Source: an uncultured Butyrivibrio sp. (GTDB taxonomy: Bacteria; Bacillota; Clostridia; Lachnospirales; Lachnospiraceae). From it: a stretch of 47,695 bases of DNA. The notes below the pieces were generated by a model. The model saw nothing but the letters and a program-made list of their open reading frames with translations, was not told the origin of the DNA and did no database searches. Shown here one piece after another: positions 31,610 through 39,179 of the stretch; the stretch's first letter is position 1; every line of letters starts with the position of its first letter. A program made the position numbers and the translations under genes. The stretch is from positions 1-47,695 of the forward strand of contig CAMNOS010000005.1 in NCBI GenBank assembly GCA_946546925.1. The letters are read 5' to 3'.

Positions 31610-32154
31610 CAAAGCTCTTTTATTCCTCCCCACCTGGTATCCTTATCAGAGAAATTAAGCTCCACGCCCTCCTGAAGAGGCCAGTCAATTCCTATATCCG
31701 GATCGTTCCAGATAAGTCCTCCCTCGTCGTTGGGATGGTAAAAATCCGAACATTTGTAAGCAAATTCTGCGTAATCAGAAAGCACAAGAAAGCCGTGTGC
31801 AAATCCCTTTGGAATAAAGAACTGCTTCTTGTTCTCAGCACTTAATACAACGCCAAACCACTTGCCGTATGTAGCAGAACCTTTTCTTAAGTCAACAGCA
31901 ACGTCAAAGACCTCGCCGTTTATGCAGCGAACCAGCTTGTCCTGAGGAAACTCCTTTTGAAAATGAAGGCCTCTGAGCACCCCTTTTTTGCTGGCAGACT
32001 GATTGTCCTGAACAAACTCACAGGTGATGCCGGCTTCCACAAAGTCATTCCTGTTGTAAGTCTCTACAAAATAGCCTCTGGCATCGCCGAACACCTGAGG
32101 TGTTATGACCTTTAGTCCCTCTATCTCACATGTTTCTACAGTTATCTTTCCCAT
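31609..32154 (-). CDS. rfbC: dTDP-4-dehydrorhamnose 3,5-epimerase
   Basis: RfbC (RmlC) epimerises dTDP-4-keto-6-deoxyglucose at C3 and C5, the third step to dTDP-L-rhamnose. The 181-residue protein has the cupin motifs ARGYFVETYNRNDF, QSASKKGVLRGLHFQ with catalytic His64, the KLVRCINGEVFDVAVDLRKGS stretch read as separate strands, GFAHGFLVLSD, and NDPDIGIDWPL near the end. Length is normal. The ATG is preceded by AGGAGAAACG, an 11-base spacing that is a little long. It is followed by the exporter permease with a TGATG junction, so polymer precursor synthesis and export are translated together. rfbD, needed to finish dTDP-rhamnose, is not in the window. Confidence 0.93.
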   Translation of the reverse strand: MGKITVETCEIEGLKVITPQVFGDARGYFVETYNRNDFVEAGITCEFVQDNQSASKKGVLRGLHFQKEFPQDKLVRCINGEVFDVAVDLRKGSATYGKWFGVVLSAENKKQFFIPKGFAHGFLVLSDYAEFAYKCSDFYHPNDEGGLIWNDPDIGIDWPLQEGVELNFSDKDTRWGGIKEL

Positions 32155-32229
32155 CTTGTATCGTTTCTCCTATATAAATAATTTCTTAATATATCAAAAA
32201 TTCAAAGTCCTCTGAAGACTTCCAACGGG

Positions 32230-32799
32230 TCAGGGAGTACCTACAGGCGTGCCTGAAATCGTCTGATCTGCGGGGATGTACTGCCCAAAGCCACCGGCCG
32301 GCGCCTGCGGCACTGTAGTAAGATAGCCCGATGCACCTGTGGCATCATCCTGAAAGCCTGCCGGCAGGTCCGGATTGGGATTAGTAAGCTCTCCGACTAC
32401 AGCCATCCCGGTACCTGAAGGGCGGTCAGAGGGTTCCTGCCCGTCTTCATCCCCTACTATACCATCATCCACTGCAAGCTCACCCGTAGCATCATCGGTC
32501 TGATCCGATGCTCCGGAAGACTGCTTTATCACAACGACAGAAGGTATCTTCTCAGTCTCATCAAAAAAGTCCTCATCCAGAAGAAAACCGCTCAGGTTAT
32601 CACCTATCTGATCCCCATAAACAGTTTCAGTGGACGCTTCCTCCTCTGAGACAGCTTCTGTTACTGTTTCCGTTTTTTCCTGACCCCAGCCAAAAAGCCT
32701 GTTAATTTTGTCGGCATTTGTGGCATATACAATGACCATGATCAGGATAAAAGCGCTTATCATGGTAAGTACTGCCAGACCAAAGACTCTTCTATTCAT
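32230..32799 (-). CDS. Single-pass membrane protein with acidic, Pro/Gly-rich outer tail; function unknown
   Basis: A 189-residue protein. One membrane helix (about 7-26, FGLAVLTMISAFILIMVIVY) is followed by about 160 residues of low-complexity sequence. First comes a Glu/Thr-rich part (TETVTEAVSEEEAS), then an acidic stretch (VGDEDGQEPSDRP), and a Pro/Gly/Thr-rich C-terminus. No enzyme motif is visible. The start is fixed by GGGGGGAGA before the ATG at 32799. It sits between rfbA and rfbC, which are otherwise consecutive steps of one pathway. An extracellular spacer or assembly factor for the polymer export complex is possible, but I cannot assign a family. Confidence 0.65.
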   Translation of the reverse strand: MNRRVFGLAVLTMISAFILIMVIVYATNADKINRLFGWGQEKTETVTEAVSEEEASTETVYGDQIGDNLSGFLLDEDFFDETEKIPSVVVIKQSSGASDQTDDATGELAVDDGIVGDEDGQEPSDRPSGTGMAVVGELTNPNPDLPAGFQDDATGASGYLTTVPQAPAGGFGQYIPADQTISGTPVGTP

Positions 32800-32819
32800 T
32801 GTCTCCCCCCGGGCAATGC

Positions 32820-33689
32820 TCACAGTCCGTTAGCAACTTCAACAAGATATTTGCCGTAATCGGTCTTCATCAGCGGCTCAGCGAGCTTAAGAAGCTGCTC
32901 CTTGTCAATGAAACCTCTCTTGAACGCAATCTCCTCGATACAGGAGATGTACAGTCCCTGCCTCTTCTGAAATGCGCAGACAAAATCAGATGCATCAAGA
33001 AGGGAATCATGACTTCCCGTGTCGAGCCATGCAAATCCACGACCCATAGTCTCAACAGAAAGTTCGCCTCTTCTTAAGTACTCGTTGTTGATGCTTGTTA
33101 TTTCAATCTCACCCCTTGGTGACGGCTTGACATTTCTTGCGATCTCAACAACCCTGTTGTCATAGAAGTAAAGGCCCGGAACAGCATAATTGCTCTTTGG
33201 CTTCTCCGGCTTCTCCTCTATACTGATCGCTTTGCCGTTTTCATCAAACTCAACAACACCGTATGCCCTTGGATCTCTTACGTAGTAGCCGAAGATTGTA
33301 GCACCGCTTGTTCTTGATGCCACTTCTCTAAGAAGCTTGGAAAAGCTCTGTCCGTAAAAGATATTGTCGCCAAGGACAAGAGCTACTGAATCGGAACCGA
33401 TAAAGTCTGCGCCGATTATGAAGGCATCCGCCAGTCCTCTCGGCTGATCCTGTACAGCATATGAAAATTTCATGCCAAGCTGCTCTCCACTGCCAAAAAG
33501 TTCCTCAAAGGCCGGCAGATCCCTGGGCGTTGAAATTATAAGAACCTCTCTTATTCCTGCCAGCATAAGTGTTGACAGCGGATAGTATATCATCGGCTTG
33601 TCATATACAGGCATCATCTGCTTTGACATAGCTCTTGTGAGCGGATACAGTCTTGTTCCCGATCCTCCCGCAAGTATTATACCCTTCAT
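32820..33689 (-). CDS. rfbA: Glucose-1-phosphate thymidylyltransferase
   Basis: RfbA (RmlA) makes dTDP-glucose from dTTP and glucose-1-phosphate. The 289-residue protein starts [17 protein letters not shown] with the nucleotide-binding G-rich loop. It has [27 protein letters not shown] with the metal-binding Asp, [37 protein letters not shown], and [16 protein letters not shown]. All are diagnostic, and the size is typical of the homotetrameric long form. The start at 33689 follows AAAGGAG; the longer in-frame extension lacks one. It lies 45 bases downstream of rfbB, with a hairpin between them. Confidence 0.95.
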   Translation of the reverse strand: MKGIILAGGSGTRLYPLTRAMSKQMMPVYDKPMIYYPLSTLMLAGIREVLIISTPRDLPAFEELFGSGEQLGMKFSYAVQDQPRGLADAFIIGADFIGSDSVALVLGDNIFYGQSFSKLLREVASRTSGATIFGYYVRDPRAYGVVEFDENGKAISIEEKPEKPKSNYAVPGLYFYDNRVVEIARNVKPSPRGEIEITSINNEYLRRGELSVETMGRGFAWLDTGSHDSLLDASDFVCAFQKRQGLYISCIEEIAFKRGFIDKEQLLKLAEPLMKTDYGKYLVEVANGL

Positions 33690-33713
33690 ATAGAACTCCT
33701 TTCTTTTCGATAC

Positions 33714-33736
33714 AAGGATTGCTCCGCACAATCCTT
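33714..33736 (-). repeat. Small palindrome between rfbB and rfbA
   Basis: AAGGATT pairs with AATCCTT (7 bp) around GCTCCGCAC, overlapping the rfbB stop codon. No T-run follows, so it is probably not a terminator. Its core (TGCGGAGCAATCC, minus strand) differs at one base from TGCGGAGCGATCC in the element at 24691-24881, suggesting a shared repeat family or mRNA-processing hairpin. Confidence 0.55.
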
Positions 33737-34817
33737 ATACCGTGTACATCTTTTCGTAGTATTTCTCATAGTCGCCGCTTGTTACATGTTCCATCCACTC
33801 TGAATTGTCAAAATACCACTTGATGGTCTTGCGGATGCCATCTTTGAACATTGTCTCAGGCTCCCAGCCAATCTCTGCCTTGATCTTGTCAGGAGCGATG
33901 GCGTAGCGGCGGTCATGGCCTTTTCTGTCTTCAACATAAGTGATCAGGTCATAGTTCAGATGTTCCTTCCTCGGGTCAGAGTCATCGAGTTCCTCGCGAA
34001 GTATGTCTATGATAGTCTTAACTATCTCAATGTTCTGCTTCTCATTGTGTCCGCCAACATTGTATGTTTCAAAAAGACGTCCCTTCTCCTGCACCATGTC
34101 TATAGCCTTGGCATGATCCTCAACATAGAGCCAGTCCCTGACATTCTTGCCGTCACCGTAAACGGGAAGCTTCTTGCCTGCAAGGGCATTGTGAATGATG
34201 AGCGGGATCAGCTTCTCCGGGAACTGGTAAGGTCCGTAGTTGTTGGAGCAGTTGGTTATGTTCGCCGGGAACTTATATGTGTCCATATACGCCTTCACAA
34301 GCATGTCTGAGCTTGCCTTACTTGCGGAGTAAGGGCTGTGAGGTGAATATGGTGTTGTCTCATAGAAGAATGCATTGGGATCATCGTCCAGAGATCCGTA
34401 GACCTCATCCGTAGATACATGAAGGAACTTCTTGCCCTGCCTGTATGTTCCGTCCTCGTTCTCCCAGGCCTTTTTGGCGGCATTGAGCATTGTAGCCGTA
34501 CCAAGAACGTTGGTCTCAACAAATATCTCAGGATTTACAATGGATCTGTCAACGTGGCTCTCAGCCGCAAAATGTACAACTCTGTCGATGTCGTTCTCTG
34601 CAAAGATCCTGTCTATAGCTGCCCTGTCGCAGATATTGGCCTTTACAAAGGTATAATTGGGGTTGCCCTCCAGATCCTTGAGATTCTCAAGATTCCCTGC
34701 ATAAGTAAGGGCATCCACATTGATGATGCGAATCTCGTCACCATATTTTTTGAACATATAATGAATATAATTTGAGCCGATGAACCCGGCACCTCCGGTT
34801 ACAAGATAGGTTTTCAT
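33735..34817 (-). CDS. rfbB: dTDP-glucose 4,6-dehydratase
   Basis: RfbB (RmlB) converts dTDP-glucose to dTDP-4-keto-6-deoxyglucose with bound NAD. The 360-residue extended SDR protein has TGGAGFIGSNY (7-17), VVHFAAESHVDRSI, HVSTDEVYGSL with the catalytic Asp/Glu, PYSASKASSDMLV with the Tyr-Lys pair, and NCSNNYGPYQFPEKLIP. The start at 34817 is supported by AAAGGAAAAG and by the family N-terminus MKTYLVTGG; the longer frame would cross the promoter. It is the first gene of the rfbB-rfbA-rfbC-wzm-wzt run, behind a terminator and a probable promoter. Confidence 0.95.
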   Translation of the reverse strand: MKTYLVTGGAGFIGSNYIHYMFKKYGDEIRIINVDALTYAGNLENLKDLEGNPNYTFVKANICDRAAIDRIFAENDIDRVVHFAAESHVDRSIVNPEIFVETNVLGTATMLNAAKKAWENEDGTYRQGKKFLHVSTDEVYGSLDDDPNAFFYETTPYSPHSPYSASKASSDMLVKAYMDTYKFPANITNCSNNYGPYQFPEKLIPLIIHNALAGKKLPVYGDGKNVRDWLYVEDHAKAIDMVQEKGRLFETYNVGGHNEKQNIEIVKTIIDILREELDDSDPRKEHLNYDLITYVEDRKGHDRRYAIAPDKIKAEIGWEPETMFKDGIRKTIKWYFDNSEWMEHVTSGDYEKYYEKMYTV

Positions 34818-34852
34818 ATCTTTTCCTTTCTTTTCATAGTTAATCACAGTAC

Positions 34853-34881
34853 AGTATAACACATTCCCTCTTATAACACAA
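34853..34881 (-). promoter_or_regulatory. Possible rfbB operon promoter
   Basis: On the minus strand TATACT (34853-34858) is preceded by TGT, making an extended -10 (TGTTATACT). A weak TTGTGT lies at 17-bp spacing (34876-34881). It starts right after the GH25 terminator, where a new promoter would be needed. Confidence 0.5.
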
Positions 34882-34907
34882 AAGGCAGGAGCCAAAAGCC
34901 CCCGCCT
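34876..34907 (-). terminator. Intrinsic terminator of the GH25 gene
   Basis: On the minus strand AGGCGGGGGC pairs with GCTCCTGCCT (34883-34907; ten pairs, two of them G-U) around a five-base loop, followed by TTTTGTGTT. It lies 34 bases past the stop codon. Confidence 0.82.
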
Positions 34908-34940
34908 CTTTGCAATTTCTTTAAAAGAATTCCCAAATCG

Positions 34941-37900
34941 TCAATTGTAGAGAATGTTCATATCGACATTACCTGATATTCCGGCCACCGAACCCTTCGA
35001 TGTGTACTGCCACATATCATATCTTGTGGCTGTATAAGACACAGATGCCGCATACTGGGCAAGCCAGATCTTATATCCTGTAAGCTGCGCGGTATTGATC
35101 TTCTGTGTAAACCAGGTCTTGTTGGCATAGACGCCGGCCCTGTAGCCTACGCTCTGAATCGTTCCGCAAAAAGCCTTTATGTTGGCTGTTCTCTGGCTTA
35201 CACTCACAGCATCACCTCGTCCGTTACTTCCTTCCACGTCAATGTATATAGGGAAACTGAGACTGTATCCCCTGCAGAGATTGATACACATTGAAGCCTC
35301 TTCAACAGCCTCAACTTCATTGACCGCCTGTGAAAAGAAATATACACCTACCCGAAGGCCTGCTGCCGAAGCGCCCTGAATGTTGGCCCTGAACTTCGGA
35401 TCCTCGATAAGTGCGCCTGCCGACGAACCTCTGTATCCACACCTGATGATAACGAAGTTAACTCCGGAGTTCTTCACCTGACTCCAGTTAATATTGCCGT
35501 TCCACTTGCTGACATCGATTCCCAGCATGCCTGATGATGAAGAAAGCGCTCCGTCACTTCCAAAAGTGTACTTGGCACCCTGAATGACCTGCTCTCCGGT
35601 AACGTAATTGCCGTTCTTGTCAAAATAGTAGGTCTTGCCGTCAATGTTCTGCCATCCGGTGTATTTGTAGGAAGTGGCTGCCTTTCTTATATAAAACTTG
35701 CTGCCCTTATAGTAGTCGTCGTAAGTAGCCTCGACATATTTGCCATCAGAGTCCTTGACATATACGGTTCTGCCATCCTTGTCTTTAAGTGTCCCCGAAC
35801 CCTTTACAACCTTTACTGTGATCTTGGCGTCCTTAAATCCGGAGCAGCTGGCTCTTACAACTGTTTCACCCGCCTTGACACCGGTTATCGTACCATCGGA
35901 AACAGTAGCTATACCGGTATCGTCAGATGAGTAGCTCACAGAAAGAGATGTGTCTTTTGGCGAAAGCTTGAATGTCTGTCCCTGTACAAGAGTGACCTTG
36001 GTCACATTCATTGAAAGAGCAGCATCCTCGTCCTTAGCCTTTACAGTAATCTCGCACTTTGCATCGTTATATCCGTCTGCATAGGCAGTGATCGTACAAG
36101 AACCGGCCGCAATTGCAGTCACCACGCCGTCGCCCGATACCTTTGCCACGGATTCGTCGTTTGATTTGAACTTAACTTCTTTGGGCCCTTCAGCCGAAAG
36201 CTTACCTGTCTCCCCCACTTCAAGGGTCAGGCTGCCTGCGCTTAATGAGATATCTCCCTTTGACTCCTCCTCTTCTTCCTCTGCGGCGCCTTCAACAGAA
36301 ACTGAAATAGAGGCACTTTCGTAGCCATCTGCTGTCACAGTAATCGTCGCAGATCCTGCGCTGACAGCCTTTACAGTCTGATCATCGAGTTCAACACCGC
36401 TTCCGGAAAGGCTTACGTCATAATCCTCAGGTCCGGAAACAATAAATGACTGACTCTCTCCGACCTTGAGGCTTATGCTGGACGGGGTTAACTTGATGCT
36501 CTTTTTTTCAGCTTCCCCGGTATCTTCAGATGAGCTCTCATCGCTGCTTTCTTCGTTTTCCAACTCAGACTCACCTTCATCAGACTGATCAGAAGATTCC
36601 TCCGAGGTTCTTGCCCGCGTCGCAGACATTCTTTTCACGCTGCCAAGTGTAAGCTTTGAGCTTGATGAAGGATCGGCAATATCAGACTTGTCGATGGACT
36701 CATAGCTGTACTCGCCGTCTCCGCCATCACCGTCGACCGGTGTCTTGGAACTCTCAACATATTCAACAGTATCCTGAAGCTGAGACTCTATAACTGCCCC
36801 CACAGCAGTATCTTCAACAGCGGCGTTGACCTGTGATTCCTTCTTGATCTCATTGGAAACATCCACTGCCTTCATCTCGACCGTGTCCTTGATCTTGAGG
36901 GACTTGGTCTCAGTTTCAAGCTTATATTCAGAATACTCGGAAGAAAGAGTTTTGGGCGTCACCTTGTAGGTTCCTGCGGTAAGGTTGTTCTTGTATATGA
37001 TTCCGTCCTTGTCATGATCATCATAGGTGACTTTGCTTCCGTCGGGAGTTACAACCTCGACCTCAAAATGCACATTGGATACAAGTTTGCTGCTCTCTGA
37101 GTTGATGAACTTTATCTTCATGTCACTCTTGATGGTCGTGAGGGTCATCTGGACGACCACTCCCTCAGCCACATCAGAGATTTCTTCTTCCTCTTCTTCC
37201 TCCTCAACTATTTCTGCAGCGTAAGCCCTTGCCTTCTCTGCATCAGCAATAGCAAGAAGCCCGTACGCACCGACAGCATCACTCACCTGGAGATTTGCCC
37301 CCACTTCTGCAAAAGAGCCAATCTCGGCACTGTACTCTCTGGCTTTGGAGTAGAGAACCATTGTGGTGATCGCACCGGCAACAAGAAGTATCGCAACAAT
37401 CGCTGCAGCTCTTTCTGCCACAGAAGATTCCCTGACAAAATCCAGGATCTTGGCACCGACTACCGCAATTGGATTCTCAGAGTTTCTGCTCTTTCTTGTG
37501 CTGTGTCTGTTCTGGTATCCCTGACCACCACGCCTTCCGGCATCGCTCTTGTACTGCCCGGTGCGCTCCCAGCGGTATGCTGCAGCAGCTGCTTTCTCAT
37601 CGTAGTCGTAGCTCTCTTCATCCTCGTAGTCGCCGTAGTCCTCTTCAAACTCTTCATCTTCGTAGGAATCGGGATCTTCGTCTTCATCCTCGTAGTCATC
37701 TGATTCTTCCCTGTAATCCTCATCGGATTCGCCATCATATTCACGGTATGCTTCAGGCTCAGAGTCTCCATTTTTCTCATCTACTGCTTCTGCGGCGTAC
37801 TCTGCCTCATCGTAGTGTTCCCCGTAATCCTCTTCGAACTCATCATCGGGGTAGTCATCCTCATCATAGCCCTCATAATCCTCGTCTGAATAGTCTTCAT

Positions 37901-38006
37901 CCGAATAGGCCTCTTCATCAAATTCTTCATCAAGATCGATGAAGTCATCTTCCCTCTTTTGTACTTTTTTATGTTTTCTGTTAAACAGCATCAATTTCTT
38001 TTTCAT
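34941..38006 (-). CDS. Large GH25 muramidase with acidic cytosolic tail and three Ig-like domains
   Basis: A 1021-residue single-pass protein. Residues about 19-137 are extremely rich in Asp, Glu and Tyr. A basic stretch (about 150-180) and one membrane helix (about 200-219) follow. The outer part has a Glu-rich linker, a beta domain (about 285-380), a Ser/Glu-rich stalk, three BIG2-type Ig-like domains (about 502-572, 584-656, 662-735), a wall-binding-type repeat (about 778-822, YTGWQNIDGKTYYFDKNGN) and a C-terminal GH25 domain (about 827-1021). GH25 features are GIDVSKWNGNINW (Asp831) and the catalytic IYIDVEG (Asp923, Glu925). It should cleave the glycan strand of peptidoglycan. AGAGGAG precedes the start. 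The long tail is not typical of GH25 proteins. Confidence 0.92.
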   Translation of the reverse strand: MKKKLMLFNRKHKKVQKREDDFIDLDEEFDEEAYSDEDYSDEDYEGYDEDDYPDDEFEEDYGEHYDEAEYAAEAVDEKNGDSEPEAYREYDGESDEDYREESDDYEDEDEDPDSYEDEEFEEDYGDYEDEESYDYDEKAAAAAYRWERTGQYKSDAGRRGGQGYQNRHSTRKSRNSENPIAVVGAKILDFVRESSVAERAAAIVAILLVAGAITTMVLYSKAREYSAEIGSFAEVGANLQVSDAVGAYGLLAIADAEKARAYAAEIVEEEEEEEEISDVAEGVVVQMTLTTIKSDMKIKFINSESSKLVSNVHFEVEVVTPDGSKVTYDDHDKDGIIYKNNLTAGTYKVTPKTLSSEYSEYKLETETKSLKIKDTVEMKAVDVSNEIKKESQVNAAVEDTAVGAVIESQLQDTVEYVESSKTPVDGDGGDGEYSYESIDKSDIADPSSSSKLTLGSVKRMSATRARTSEESSDQSDEGESELENEESSDESSSEDTGEAEKKSIKLTPSSISLKVGESQSFIVSGPEDYDVSLSGSGVELDDQTVKAVSAGSATITVTADGYESASISVSVEGAAEEEEEESKGDISLSAGSLTLEVGETGKLSAEGPKEVKFKSNDESVAKVSGDGVVTAIAAGSCTITAYADGYNDAKCEITVKAKDEDAALSMNVTKVTLVQGQTFKLSPKDTSLSVSYSSDDTGIATVSDGTITGVKAGETVVRASCSGFKDAKITVKVVKGSGTLKDKDGRTVYVKDSDGKYVEATYDDYYKGSKFYIRKAATSYKYTGWQNIDGKTYYFDKNGNYVTGEQVIQGAKYTFGSDGALSSSSGMLGIDVSKWNGNINWSQVKNSGVNFVIIRCGYRGSSAGALIEDPKFRANIQGASAAGLRVGVYFFSQAVNEVEAVEEASMCINLCRGYSLSFPIYIDVEGSNGRGDAVSVSQRTANIKAFCGTIQSVGYRAGVYANKTWFTQKINTAQLTGYKIWLAQYAASVSYTATRYDMWQYTSKGSVAGISGNVDMNILYN

Positions 38007-38060
38007 TCACAGCTCCTCTATATCTTGTATGTGCAGAAAATAGTCGCACAATATAGTACC

Positions 38061-38089
38061 ATCTTACAATAATTAGCGGATACAATCAA
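38061..38089 (-). promoter_or_regulatory. Possible promoter of the GH25 gene
   Basis: On the minus strand TTGATT (38084-38089), a 17-bp spacer and TAAGAT (38061-38066) lie in the 97-bp gap before the GH25 start. Each box has four matches to consensus. Confidence 0.4.
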
Positions 38090-38103
38090 CGAAACAGTCT
38101 GTA

Positions 38104-39108
38104 TCAGTTCCCCTCAGGATATATCACCGATACAAAGTGATCAGCCATCTTGGCGTTGCAGTCCGCAGTGACATGAAGATTGTCGAGAAGCCAGCTCCAG
38201 TCCTTGTCGTCGTGCATCATTCCGTAATAATTATCAATAAAGGTAACCCCTGTGCCCCCCGAAACATCTATCATGAACTGCAGATAAGTGGTGAGTCTTC
38301 CGTTTCCGAAGTCATACTCATCGCCCGAAACCGGCGCACCGGAAGAATCATAGGCATAACACATAGGAAATGACAGACATACGATCCTTATAAACGGGTA
38401 CTTCTCCTTAAGCGCAGAGATACCGGCATTAAGCGCACCGCTGTATGTAACAGGATCCAAAGGATCATCCGGGTTCATGCCTATCCTGAGATTCACATAG
38501 TCCTGGGCATCATAGAAGATGACCAGAGTATCTACCGTATTCATGTCAAGTGCTTCAAGAGCATCCGTATGCTTATAGTAGGATGAATCCTCGAAAGATC
38601 CCACAGCTCCCTTCAAAAGAGAAAAGTCACGATCCGCAACTGCCTTGCTGACGTTGTAGAAACTGAAGGCATCCAGAGGATATGCCCCGTCGAAACCAGC
38701 ATTTTTCAGTGCAACGCAGCTTCCCGGGAAGCCACCGTTTATGCAGGTTGCGCCCGTCTTTTGCTCCACCTGCTGTATGAACCCTTCCGGATTGTCTTCG
38801 CCATAATAAGTCAGAATATCATTGCCAAGGAAAAGAATCGTCTCCTTGCCGTCATCTTCATGAAGAGCCTTCTTATCCTCCGGAAGTAAAAAGACCTGAT
38901 CAAGGACCTCAACCTCAAAGTCCCCCTCCACAACACCTTCCGTCTCAACGGTTCCCGCATTCCACTTAAGAAGCTTGTACACCGAAAAGGCAATTACCAA
39001 CGCTATCACGGCTATTATAGTTATGTGCACCCACATAGGAACCGATGAGTGACCGCCTGCATTTCTCCTCTTATCCGGATTTCTCCTGTTATCCTGATCT
39101 CTCCTCAT
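38104..39108 (-). CDS. SGNH-like membrane-anchored protein lacking the serine nucleophile
   Basis: A 334-residue protein with a basic N-tail (RRDQDNRRNPDKRRN), one membrane helix (about 27-45) and an outer domain of about 270 residues. The fold is recognisable as SGNH/GDSL: ETILFLGNDILTYYG (block I), CINGGFPGS (block II), DTLVIFYDAQDYV (block III) and DNLHVTADCNAKMADHF (block V, Asp-x-x-His). In block I the expected G-D-S reads G-N-D (residues 95-97), so the catalytic serine is absent. It may be a pseudoenzyme or bind acyl or glycan without hydrolysis. The start at 39108 follows AGAGG. It lies next to a complete SGNH gene and an MBOAT gene. Confidence 0.72.
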   Translation of the reverse strand: MRRDQDNRRNPDKRRNAGGHSSVPMWVHITIIAVIALVIAFSVYKLLKWNAGTVETEGVVEGDFEVEVLDQVFLLPEDKKALHEDDGKETILFLGNDILTYYGEDNPEGFIQQVEQKTGATCINGGFPGSCVALKNAGFDGAYPLDAFSFYNVSKAVADRDFSLLKGAVGSFEDSSYYKHTDALEALDMNTVDTLVIFYDAQDYVNLRIGMNPDDPLDPVTYSGALNAGISALKEKYPFIRIVCLSFPMCYAYDSSGAPVSGDEYDFGNGRLTTYLQFMIDVSGGTGVTFIDNYYGMMHDDKDWSWLLDNLHVTADCNAKMADHFVSVIYPEGN

Positions 39109-39115
39109 ATCAAAA

Positions 39116-39143
39116 CCTCTTTTCTCCTCTTTTCTCCTCTTTT
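39116..39143 (-). repeat. Tandem 10-bp purine repeat carrying ribosome-site-like sequence
   Basis: On the minus strand AAAAGAGGAG is repeated 2.8 times directly upstream of the ATG at 39108, giving three AGAGG cores. Only the last has proper spacing. Slippage in this tract would change the leader but not the reading frame. Confidence 0.6.
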
Positions 39144-39179
39144 CACACAGCAAACCATCACAGTATATGTGTTAAGTCT

